Of a DNA stretch of 11,610 bases, positions 1 to 6,934 are shown piece by piece. Numbering within the stretch: position 1 is the first letter of the stretch; each line of letters starts with the position of its first letter. The position numbers and the translations under genes are program-made. The DNA comes from Acidimicrobiales bacterium (GTDB lineage Bacteria; Actinomycetota; Acidimicrobiia; Acidimicrobiales; JABEUL01): positions 1 through 11,610 of the forward strand of contig JABEUL010000211.1 in assembly GCA_013044465.1 (NCBI GenBank). The letters are read 5' to 3'. The notes under the pieces were generated by a model. That model worked only from the letters and a program-made list of their open reading frames with translations, was not told the DNA's origin and made no database searches.

Positions 1-421
1 ATGCATCACCTGTATTTGAGAGGTTTTGACCACCTGGCGGATTTGATGTCCCAGTCTCAATTGGAGTTGCACTCAGTGCAATGCCAATTTCTTCTAGCAG
101 TGGTTTCCAGGCAATGAGTGACTTTTTAGCCCAACTTGCTCTATTTATAACCTCAATTTGAGAACCAAGATCACTGGGAGTCATTAGACCTATCTCATCA
201 AGCGCTGCTACTACATATCTTGCCGCAATTGACGCGAGCTCTTCAAACTTAACTCGATCGAGTGGATCCACATTAGGTTCTGTGTTGCCACCTGCAGCTA
301 CATTTAGAGCCAACTGCTCAGCGACTTGCCATTGGATAGGTCCAGCGCTAGATAGCATGCCAAAAAGGTCATTTAAAAATTGCGGCATAAACCCGCCTGA
401 ACCGAATATGGGAGAAGTCAC
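1..421 (-). CDS. DUF2342 zinc-dependent metalloprotease-like protein, N-terminal part only
   Basis: The first 140 codons of a minus-strand gene are present; the rest lies beyond base 1. The translation starts MTSPIFGSGGFMPQ and continues with GPIQWQVAEQLAL and EPNVDPLDRVKFEELA. These match the conserved N-terminal block of the actinobacterial DUF2342 family (annotated as zinc-dependent metalloprotease, putative hydrolase or F420-associated; Rv3195 is a homologue). The zinc ligands of this family lie further downstream and cannot be checked here. I chose the GTG start at 421 because it keeps the usual 'NPFG..GF' type N-terminus; an in-frame ATG eleven codons later would lose it. No clear Shine-Dalgarno sequence precedes it. 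It begins 23 bp after the stop of the PDZ gene on the same strand, so the two are probably co-transcribed. The biological substrate of the family is unknown. Confidence 0.85.
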   Translation of the reverse strand, partial: MTSPIFGSGGFMPQFLNDLFGMLSSAGPIQWQVAEQLALNVAAGGNTEPNVDPLDRVKFEELASIAARYVVAALDEIGLMTPSDLGSQIEVINRASWAKKSLIAWKPLLEEIGIALSATPIETGTSNPPGGQNLSNTGDA

Positions 422-444
422 ATTACTATCGTAGGCAATTTCAA

Positions 445-1752
445 CTAAGAAGCACTCAGTGTAACGGGCACTACTTTTGTGGTTCCTTGGCTATCGATCG
501 ATAAATATATCTTGGTACCAGGATATATGCCGTACGTGGCACTCTGCAGTTCCTCTAAGTTTGAAATATTTTGGCCATTAATTCCGAAGATAATGTCACC
601 CGGAACTATTCCAGCTTTGCTTGCTGCCCCTCCCAACAAAACTTTTTCCACCACTACGCCACCTCCTGGAGCGCTATCTCCATCCAAACCTAGCCAGCCA
701 TGTTTTACTGAGCCGCTTAGGAACAAATCATTGACTACAGTATTGGCCAAAAGTGTGGAGGAATAGACCGAAATCTGACCATTTGAAATTTCACTCGCCG
801 GGATCGACGATGAGGGCACAGAACTATTAGATGGCGGCGCATTTGAATCTTGGGATATGTAGTCTTTAAATGCTCCTAATTTGATCCCCAGTAGTTTGCC
901 ACCTCCGTCCAAAAGGATTCCTCCATGACCGGGCATGCCAATAGGTCGATCCGTAATAATCGAAGCTATAACTTCTTGCCCGGATGTGGTTTGAACTTTT
1001 CTATCAACTTCAAGAACTGACACCGCACTCACATTTAGACCTGAGTCAAAACCTTGAGCACTTATTTGAATTGGCATTCCCCCACTTGAACCTGATGTCA
1101 TTCCTGGACAAATAGCTATTGCCATCTCACTTTGGACTACCGTTTCTGCTGGGGCAAGTGGAACGGGAGTAAGTCCGCTAACAGGTAATTCAATTAAACC
1201 GTAACCTGTCTCCGAGTCAGCTCCCATGACCTTTACTTGATAAGACTTTCCATTGGAAAGCGTCGCTCTGACCTGATTAGCGTCGACAAGCAAAAATGAC
1301 GGGATTACAACTAAACCAGATTCACTCACAATTGCTCCAATAACGTTATCAACCGAAACGCCATCGGTGTAGGTAATTGAAACTGAGGTAAACGATGGAA
1401 GTGACCTTTGGACCATCGCATCAATGGAGGAGCCAGTATTAAGCGCAGAGCTTACCGGCATCGTCGTTGGAGCGTTTGCCAGCACAACTGATGAATCACC
1501 GGCGACACTTAGGTTCTGGGGTGCAAATATTCGAGAGCCAAGTTCAGTGGCAATTATCCCTAACAACAAGCTTGAAACTAAAATAACCCAGGGAAGCGGA
1601 AGTCTAACTGACCTTCTCATCCAAGAATAAGTTGCTTTTGAGTTTCTTGGGCTCAACTCGGAAGGATGCCGCCATATTCTGTCCTGCCTTGGCAAGGGTG
1701 GCAATTTGCTACCTTCGTCAAAAAATTCGTCATCAAATGAGTAGCTATCCAT
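445..1752 (-). CDS. Membrane-anchored trypsin-fold PDZ protein, probable catalytically dead HtrA relative
   Basis: The 435-residue protein has a cytoplasmic N-terminus with the motif RIWRHPSEL (residues 25-33), one membrane segment (about 52-69), a Ser/Thr-rich linker, a trypsin-like region (about 110-295), a second low-complexity linker (300-325) and a C-terminal PDZ domain (about 351-430, with HGWLGL as the ligand-binding loop). This is the layout of HtrA/DegP proteases. The catalytic residues look lost: the TNNHVV histidine segment reads PSFLLV (151-156), the DPxTDLAV aspartate segment reads DSETGYGLI (179-187), and the GNSGGPL serine segment reads GHGGIL (275-280). It is therefore more likely a binding or regulatory protein facing outside the cell than a protease. 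It leads an apparent operon with the DUF2342 gene. The ATG at 1752 precedes the WRHPSEL motif. Function is inferred from architecture only. Confidence 0.85.
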   Translation of the reverse strand: MDSYSFDDEFFDEGSKLPPLPRQDRIWRHPSELSPRNSKATYSWMRRSVRLPLPWVILVSSLLLGIIATELGSRIFAPQNLSVAGDSSVVLANAPTTMPVSSALNTGSSIDAMVQRSLPSFTSVSITYTDGVSVDNVIGAIVSESGLVVIPSFLLVDANQVRATLSNGKSYQVKVMGADSETGYGLIELPVSGLTPVPLAPAETVVQSEMAIAICPGMTSGSSGGMPIQISAQGFDSGLNVSAVSVLEVDRKVQTTSGQEVIASIITDRPIGMPGHGGILLDGGGKLLGIKLGAFKDYISQDSNAPPSNSSVPSSSIPASEISNGQISVYSSTLLANTVVNDLFLSGSVKHGWLGLDGDSAPGGGVVVEKVLLGGAASKAGIVPGDIIFGINGQNISNLEELQSATYGIYPGTKIYLSIDSQGTTKVVPVTLSAS

Positions 1753-1961
1753 CCATTGCGAGATTACCCACTTTTCCCATCAAATTGGTATCGCGACCTA
1801 ATTTTTATCCCATTGCTGGGCAATATAATTGCTAATGATCTATATAATCCTACATAAATGATTGAAAATTCTCCCTAATGACCACTCCAAAACTCCGAAC
1901 AACTTGCATGCCAACAGCAAATAAAAACGTTCTATCGACGATCAAAGTTCCTAAGTAATTT
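1753..1961. promoter_or_regulatory. Divergent intergenic region between the PDZ gene and mreB
   Basis: This 209-bp AT-rich spacer separates two divergently transcribed genes and should contain both promoters. Two perfect TATAAT hexamers occur on the plus strand at 1824-1829 and 1843-1848, but neither has a recognisable TTGACA-like element 16-18 bp upstream, so they are only candidate -10 boxes for mreB. A short inverted repeat, ATTGC-TGG-GCAAT (1812-1824), overlaps the first hexamer, and ATTGCT recurs directly at 1812-1817 and 1828-1833, which could be a regulator site. No tRNA-like or other RNA-gene structure was recognised. Confidence 0.35.
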
Positions 1962-2957
1962 ATGTCTAGGAGCTTTGCAATCGACCTTGGCACCTCGACA
2001 ACCAGGGTTTTTGCCTCGTCAAGAGGAATAGTACTTAGAGAGCCTTCCGTTATTGCCCTAAATTCACAGACTAAAAAAGTAATAGCATTCGGGTCAAAAG
2101 CTTCTGAAGAGGTTGGGAAAACTCCCGGCTACAACGTTTTGATGGAGCCGTTGCAAAATGGAGCTATCGCTGATTTTGACGTAACTGAAAGAATGTTGGA
2201 GATTATTTTTTCCAAGGCTGGAGCCAAGAAATTTCAAAAACCCAGGGTGGTAATTGGGGTCGCCAAAGCCACAACTGAGGTAGAGAGACGTGCCATTAAG
2301 GAAGCTGCCAAAATTGCAGGCTCGTCAAAAGTGCTGTTGATAGAGCAATCAATGGCCGCAGCAATCGGAGCTGGTCTTCCAATTGGTGAGCCAATAGCAT
2401 CCATGATTGTCGATATTGGAGCTGGAACTACTGAAGCTGCAATATTTGCATTGGGTGGAATGGTAACGGGGGAGACTACTCGAATCGGCGGGAGATCAAT
2501 TGACTTACAGATCCAAAGTTACTTTCGACGCGAGTACTCGCTCGCTATCTCGAGGGAAGTTGCTGAAGAGGTCAAAATCCAGCTAGCCAGTGCAGAAATT
2601 GATGATCGAGAAGTAATAGCTGAGATTAGAGGTCGTGACACCATGTCAGGCTCACCGTGCTCGGTTCGAGTGAAACGTTCCGAAATCAACGAAGCCATCT
2701 CAGATCTAGTCGGACAGATCATCAATACTGTCAAAGCCTGTTTAGCCCAAGCTCCTCCAGATCTTGGCCAAGACCTAATTGCAAACGGAATTTTCCTAAC
2801 TGGAGGCTGTGCTCTGCTTCGCAACCTTCCTGAAAAAATCGCCAAAGAAACAATGCTTCCGGTTGAAATTGTTGACAATCCAATGGACACCGTTGTAATT
2901 GGCGCGTCAAAAAGTTTCCAGTTTATTGATGCTTTGGAATCTGGAAAAGGTAGCTGA
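1962..2957 (+). CDS. mreB: MreB-family bacterial actin
   Basis: The 331-residue protein is the usual MreB length and aligns throughout. It has the phosphate-1 loop DLGTSTT (8-14), REPSVIAL (26-33), ADFDVTE (70-76), KPRVVIGV (93-100), VERRAI (107-112), MAAAIGAGLP (131-140), the phosphate-2 loop DIGAGTT (151-157) and the adenosine loop LTGGCALL (279-286). MreB forms membrane-bound filaments that position the cell-wall elongation machinery. Two positions are unusual. The catalytic Glu of the usual IEEPMAAAIG segment is Gln here (IEQSMAAAIG, Gln129), and the second Gly of DIGGGTT is Ala154. The actin-fold threonine (Thr156) and aspartate (Asp151) are kept. No mreC or mreD gene adjoins, so this may be an Mbl-like paralogue rather than the main MreB. 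No Shine-Dalgarno sequence precedes the ATG. Confidence 0.93.
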   Translation: MSRSFAIDLGTSTTRVFASSRGIVLREPSVIALNSQTKKVIAFGSKASEEVGKTPGYNVLMEPLQNGAIADFDVTERMLEIIFSKAGAKKFQKPRVVIGVAKATTEVERRAIKEAAKIAGSSKVLLIEQSMAAAIGAGLPIGEPIASMIVDIGAGTTEAAIFALGGMVTGETTRIGGRSIDLQIQSYFRREYSLAISREVAEEVKIQLASAEIDDREVIAEIRGRDTMSGSPCSVRVKRSEINEAISDLVGQIINTVKACLAQAPPDLGQDLIANGIFLTGGCALLRNLPEKIAKETMLPVEIVDNPMDTVVIGASKSFQFIDALESGKGS

Positions 2958-3021
2958 ACTTTCCAAAATCATTTATTGCCACTTTGATACCGATCTGACG
3001 GGCACCTTTTCGGCTAAGTAA

Positions 3022-3042
3022 AGCCTCAGTCAACAAGAGGCT
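3022..3042. terminator. Possible bidirectional terminator hairpin between convergent mreB and HEAT gene
   Basis: AGCCTC (3022-3027) and GAGGCT (3037-3042) are perfect inverted repeats with a 9-nt loop. A short T run follows on the plus strand (TTTT, 3047-3050), and the minus strand continues TTTACTT. The hairpin lies 64 bp after the mreB stop and 6 bp beyond the HEAT gene stop on the other strand, the right place for a shared terminator. The stem is only 6 bp and the T tract is short, so its strength is uncertain. Confidence 0.5.
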
Positions 3043-3048
3043 AACGTT

Positions 3049-3825
3049 TTATGGATTAAAGGCGCCAAGAATATCCTCTGCGCACTGTCTGACCTGCCAA
3101 TCTTTGTCCAACAAAGCTTTCTCTAGTACTGGTTCTATCTTTGGATCATCAAAACCAGAAAGAGCTAGAATTGCACGTCTTCTTGTGGCTGGAACGCCAT
3201 CTTGTGCAACTAAAATGACAGTGTCGAGACCCACTGACACTCCCTTTGACCCAAAGACCCCCAAGGAAGCAACCGCCGCCTCTATGCACCTGGGATCTTT
3301 ATGCGTATTGCAGATTTCAATTGCGGCTTCAACCAACGAATTATCTGCAAGTAAAAACTCAATTAAATCTCTTGTCAGGCCTTCCTTTTGTCCATTTACT
3401 TCGTAGCTAAAGATCTCACCTATGGCACTAAAAGCAGCCACAACCACAAGTGGGTCGCTTGCGAATGCAACCTTCAAAAAAGCTATCAGCAGAGAATTAA
3501 ATACATCTTTTGGGGAACTATTTAAACAGTTTGCTCCCGTTTTACTTTTTGAGAGCAGCGCTTCTGGCCCATCTGATCCGTTTAGAAACAGATCTCCAAT
3601 TAAATCAAGTGCCCTAACCTGCACCAAGGCATCTTGGTCATTAGCCGATTTAATGAGAGTCTCGATATCAATTGCACCTTGTTTGAACAGCGAAGAAAGA
3701 CCTGACGCCCTCACTTTTGGGTCCAAATCTGATACTGCCCTAATGGCAATCTCCTTGTTTCCAAGGTAGGCTGATTCAGCGACGTCTCGACGACGCAATT
3801 TCTTTATATTAGATTCATTCGACAT
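3049..3825 (-). CDS. HEAT-repeat protein of unknown partner
   Basis: The 258-residue soluble protein is built from helical HEAT-like units. The clearest are around residues 26-50 (DPKVRASGLSSLF), 58-80 (DALVQVRALDLIGDL), 116-140 (DPLVVVAAFSAIGEIF), 165-195 and 211-256 (ATRRRAILALSGF, then DWQVRQCAEDILGAF). The spaced Asp-Pro, Val-Arg and Ala-Leu positions are typical of bacterial HEAT_2 scaffolds, which bind protein partners. No signal peptide, membrane segment or catalytic motif is visible. It converges on mreB and its ATG lies 12 bp from that of the Lon/PDZ gene on the opposite strand, so it may share regulation with the downstream operon. The name reflects fold only; the function is unknown. 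Confidence 0.8.
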   Translation of the reverse strand: MSNESNIKKLRRRDVAESAYLGNKEIAIRAVSDLDPKVRASGLSSLFKQGAIDIETLIKSANDQDALVQVRALDLIGDLFLNGSDGPEALLSKSKTGANCLNSSPKDVFNSLLIAFLKVAFASDPLVVVAAFSAIGEIFSYEVNGQKEGLTRDLIEFLLADNSLVEAAIEICNTHKDPRCIEAAVASLGVFGSKGVSVGLDTVILVAQDGVPATRRRAILALSGFDDPKIEPVLEKALLDKDWQVRQCAEDILGAFNP

Positions 3826-3837
3826 TTAGGCATCCAG

Positions 3838-4941
3838 ATGAGTAACTTGAGGTCTCAAAACCCTACAGATAAAAAAAGTGAAGGCCGAGCACCTAGGCCA
3901 AACAGAAGATTAAGGACTTTTATTATCCTACTGGCAATATTGTTTATTGCCTTTGAAATCTTGTCAAACTACCACCTGAACTACTACTCGATAACGCCGG
4001 GTGGCACAGCGGCCGTAGAGGGGCAAATATCCATAAATTCACCCAAAGTTGCACCTCTTAAGGGCAGGATTGATCTCGTATATGTTGATGAAGCCCAAGT
4101 TACCCTTCTTGATTACCCCTTTGACAAGGTCAAATCCCACACCAAGCTCTACCCAACCAATGCTATTGCCTCGACACCCACTGGAATACTTTCTGATCAA
4201 GCTGTAATTTCTCAAAACGCTTGGTACCAGGTAACTTCGCAAGTTGCAGCTAAGGTTGCCGCTCTCAATGAACTCGGATACAACATCAAAGAAGACACGA
4301 ATGGGGCTCCGATTGGATGGGTAGATCCAACTGCACCAGCGGCCAAAGTATTAGCCTCAGGGGATGTCATAACCGCAGTTGATCATTCTCCGACTCCTAC
4401 AGTGGAGTCACTTATTTCACAAGTCCAGCACTTCAAGCCAGGCCAGACCATATTGCTGTCAATCAAGAAAGCTACTTCAGGAAAAACTATAGAAGCTTCT
4501 ATTAAACTCGCAGCGCAAGGGAGTGGGAATCAAAAACTGCCATATATTGGGATCGGATTGGCGCCTAAATACCACATTCCCCTAAATATAAGTATCTCTG
4601 ACCTTGTAGGTGGCCAGGCACTTGGCGGACCCTCCGCTGGGCTTTCTTATGCTCTTACAATCGTCGATATGCTCTCTGGGGGCAACCTCACCCATGGAAT
4701 GAACATTGCATGCACCGGAACCATTGCTCCTAACGGATCCGTTGGTCCAATTGGCGGATTGGAAGAAAAGACCATTAGTGTCCTAAACTCGGGAGACTCC
4801 GTTTTCTTCGTGCCAGCCGGCGAAAGTCCACAATCAGTCTCTACATCACAAAAAGAAGCCGGTTCGAAGTTAAAAATCTATATTGTCTCATCCCTCCAAC
4901 AAGTCCTGACAATACTTCAATCGCTGCCCACTTCAAAGTAG
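3838..4941 (+). CDS. Membrane-anchored PDZ-Lon (S16) serine protease, YlbL/Rv3194c type
   Basis: The 367-residue protein has a basic N-terminus, one membrane segment (about 28-44), an extracytoplasmic region, a PDZ domain (about 155-225, PIGWVDPTAPAAKVLASGD) and a C-terminal Lon protease domain (about 235-365). The Ser-Lys dyad is present: Ser266 in LGGPSAGL and Lys311 in GGLEEKT, with the conserved GTIAPNGSVGPIGG between them. It should be an active, ATP-independent membrane protease; the Bacillus relative YlbL degrades a DNA-damage-induced division inhibitor. It opens the plus-strand operon. In mycobacteria the same family sits beside UPF0182, as it nearly does here. The ATG at 3838 gives a short basic N-terminus before the membrane helix; upstream only a weak AGG (3828-3830) is seen. 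The substrate is not known. Confidence 0.92.
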   Translation: MSNLRSQNPTDKKSEGRAPRPNRRLRTFIILLAILFIAFEILSNYHLNYYSITPGGTAAVEGQISINSPKVAPLKGRIDLVYVDEAQVTLLDYPFDKVKSHTKLYPTNAIASTPTGILSDQAVISQNAWYQVTSQVAAKVAALNELGYNIKEDTNGAPIGWVDPTAPAAKVLASGDVITAVDHSPTPTVESLISQVQHFKPGQTILLSIKKATSGKTIEASIKLAAQGSGNQKLPYIGIGLAPKYHIPLNISISDLVGGQALGGPSAGLSYALTIVDMLSGGNLTHGMNIACTGTIAPNGSVGPIGGLEEKTISVLNSGDSVFFVPAGESPQSVSTSQKEAGSKLKIYIVSSLQQVLTILQSLPTSK

Positions 4942-4951
4942 TCTGGTAGAT

Positions 4952-6922
4952 ATGACCGAAGATCGCTTTGTATCAATTTCCTCATCCCAGACTATTCACC
5001 CCGACGAGATAGCTAGGCGATCATTCGCCATTGTCAAGAAGGGATTTGACCCAAATGGTGTAAGGGCATTTCTGGAGCAGATTGCTTTGGAGATCACCCA
5101 TTTGATTGACCGTGAAAGACGAAGCCGCCAACAGCTCCTTGAGGCCCAGGAAATGGCCCTGATAAAACCACCCGTAGATGAGGACACTTTGACTGCCGCA
5201 CTTGGTCAGGAAACTGCAAGAATCCTATCGAGTGCTAGGGAAGCCGCTAGGGATCTACTGGCAAGAACTGGATCTGAAGTTCAAGAGCTAAAGGAAAAGT
5301 CGGAGAAAGTTCTCGCCGAAAGAACCCGTGAAGCTGAGATAGCAGCCGAGGTAATTTTAAAAAAGGCGCAGGCTGACTCGCAAGCTCTAATTGAAGCTGG
5401 CAAGCAGGAAGCTGAATCACTTCTTGAAGCTGTTCGGAGCGACTGCAAATTGATGGTCCGTGAAGCACAAGATGCAAGAGCTAGAATTCTGGCTGATTTA
5501 GTACGCAAGCGCAGGACGCTAAATATTCAAGTCGAACAACTCACCACGGGAAAATCTCTGATCTGGGACGCACTTTCATCGATTCGGGATCAAGTCGATA
5601 ATCTCGGCCATTCACTTGACCATATTGAAAAAGAAGCAAAGTATGCCGCTGAGCAAGCAGGACTTCGAGCTTCACTTGATGATGACCCGACCGAGGAGAC
5701 TCTTATTGAGTCGGCAAACTTACTTCCTGCTGTTGCCCTTGACCTGGATTCGGCAAAACTCACAACAATCAGTGGGGAATCGACAACTTCATCCACTACT
5801 GTTCAAGCTCCAAAAATTACTACTATCCCGAGGGATAATTTAAAAATAGAAATTAGTGAGGCTGCAACTATTGCGGAGCGATTGGCTTCTGAACCTATCG
5901 CGAGCGTAACTTTTGATCCAGCTGCTCCTGAAATAACTGAGAACATTCGAATTCTCGGCTCTACAAAAGAGCCGGATCTAAATAAGGACGGCTCAAATTT
6001 AGAGGAACCTGTAATTGACGAAGTTGCCGATGAGAATGCTTCAGACAAGGCTGGTCAGGACGCGGTTGACGAGTTATTCAAAAGACTAAAAGAAGGACAG
6101 CATGGATCTACTAATCCCTCTAACGAGTCGGTCCAGGAAGAAACCGTAGAAGCAGATGAAGTTTCAGTTGAAGTTTCCAAAGATGAACTTGATGGCAAGA
6201 TTGAAAATGAAAACCCTGCCGACGAGACCTCTCTTCTGGGAACCGAACAGTTCATAGTTAGGCGTGATGAAATAATTACTCCGATTGTCGCAGGGATGGT
6301 CAGGAAGTTAAAAAGAGCTATGAGCGATGAGCAAAATGAACTCCTCGATGGCGTAAGGAGATCGGGCACCTCAGCTCATTTGGAAGAGATCCTACCTAGA
6401 ACCCAACAAGAGCAGCGCTACGTGGATGTTGCTTCCTCGTTCCTAGAAGAAGCTAGAGCAGCAGGAATTACCTTTGGAGGTGAGCTTTGCTTGTCAATGG
6501 GAGTAAATAAAATTGACCCACAAAATGGCACTCCTGTTGACACTTTGGCCCTGGATCTGGCATCTCTGCTCTCAGGTGGACTTAGGTCAAAAATGGGCTG
6601 GGACTTCCCTCCTCAAGATGATGACGCCGAAGCTCTATTGGTGGAGAGGCTCAGTGCCACTTATAGAGAGTGGAAGGGAAACTCCCTCAACCAATTAGTA
6701 ACCGACCAGGTAATGGGTGCTTTCAACTCAGGCGAAGTTTCTGTTCTTCCACCTGGAACTACTTTAGTTTGGGTAGTGGATCAAAAAGAAGGAACCTGCC
6801 CGGACTGCGAAGATAATCACATCTCAGAAGGCACAAAAGTCGGAGATCTTTGGCCGACTGGCGTAATGTTTCCACCTTCACACGGTGGGTGCCGTTGTTT
6901 ACTGGTCCCAAGTATCGCCTAA
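4952..6922 (+). CDS. DivIVA-domain coiled-coil protein with phage-head-morphogenesis (Mu F)-like C-terminus
   Basis: The 656-residue protein has three parts. Residues 15-55 (IHPDEIARRSFAIVKKGFD, then VRAFLEQIALEI) match the N-terminal DivIVA domain, which binds curved membrane at poles and septa. Residues 55-240 are a long charged helical coiled coil rich in Ala, Glu, Gln and Arg. Residues 240-430 are acidic and low complexity, probably disordered. Residues 430-656 are folded; the end carries WVVDQKEGTCPDCEDNH (607-623) and FPPSHGGCRCLLVP (640-653), which resemble the cysteine/histidine motif closing Mu F-type phage head proteins (usual form C-x2-C then PP-x-HPNCRC). Candidate zinc ligands are Cys616, Cys619, His644, Cys647 and Cys649. 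No phage genes surround it, and it sits 10 bp after the Lon/PDZ gene and 12 bp before UPF0182. The DivIVA part is confident; the C-terminal assignment rests on motif resemblance. Confidence 0.85.
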   Translation: MTEDRFVSISSSQTIHPDEIARRSFAIVKKGFDPNGVRAFLEQIALEITHLIDRERRSRQQLLEAQEMALIKPPVDEDTLTAALGQETARILSSAREAARDLLARTGSEVQELKEKSEKVLAERTREAEIAAEVILKKAQADSQALIEAGKQEAESLLEAVRSDCKLMVREAQDARARILADLVRKRRTLNIQVEQLTTGKSLIWDALSSIRDQVDNLGHSLDHIEKEAKYAAEQAGLRASLDDDPTEETLIESANLLPAVALDLDSAKLTTISGESTTSSTTVQAPKITTIPRDNLKIEISEAATIAERLASEPIASVTFDPAAPEITENIRILGSTKEPDLNKDGSNLEEPVIDEVADENASDKAGQDAVDELFKRLKEGQHGSTNPSNESVQEETVEADEVSVEVSKDELDGKIENENPADETSLLGTEQFIVRRDEIITPIVAGMVRKLKRAMSDEQNELLDGVRRSGTSAHLEEILPRTQQEQRYVDVASSFLEEARAAGITFGGELCLSMGVNKIDPQNGTPVDTLALDLASLLSGGLRSKMGWDFPPQDDDAEALLVERLSATYREWKGNSLNQLVTDQVMGAFNSGEVSVLPPGTTLVWVVDQKEGTCPDCEDNHISEGTKVGDLWPTGVMFPPSHGGCRCLLVPSIA

Positions 6923-6934
6923 GCTTAAATAAAT

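Noticed and set aside
2519..2890. A 123-codon open frame on the minus strand inside mreB
   Set aside because: It lies wholly inside a well-supported gene on the opposite strand, has no recognisable motif, and is best explained as a shadow of the mreB codon pattern.
4952..6922. The possibility that the Mu F-like motif marks a prophage remnant
   Set aside because: No portal, capsid, terminase, integrase or attachment-site repeat is present; the neighbours are conserved chromosomal genes and the frame is intact, so a domesticated domain is more likely than a prophage.
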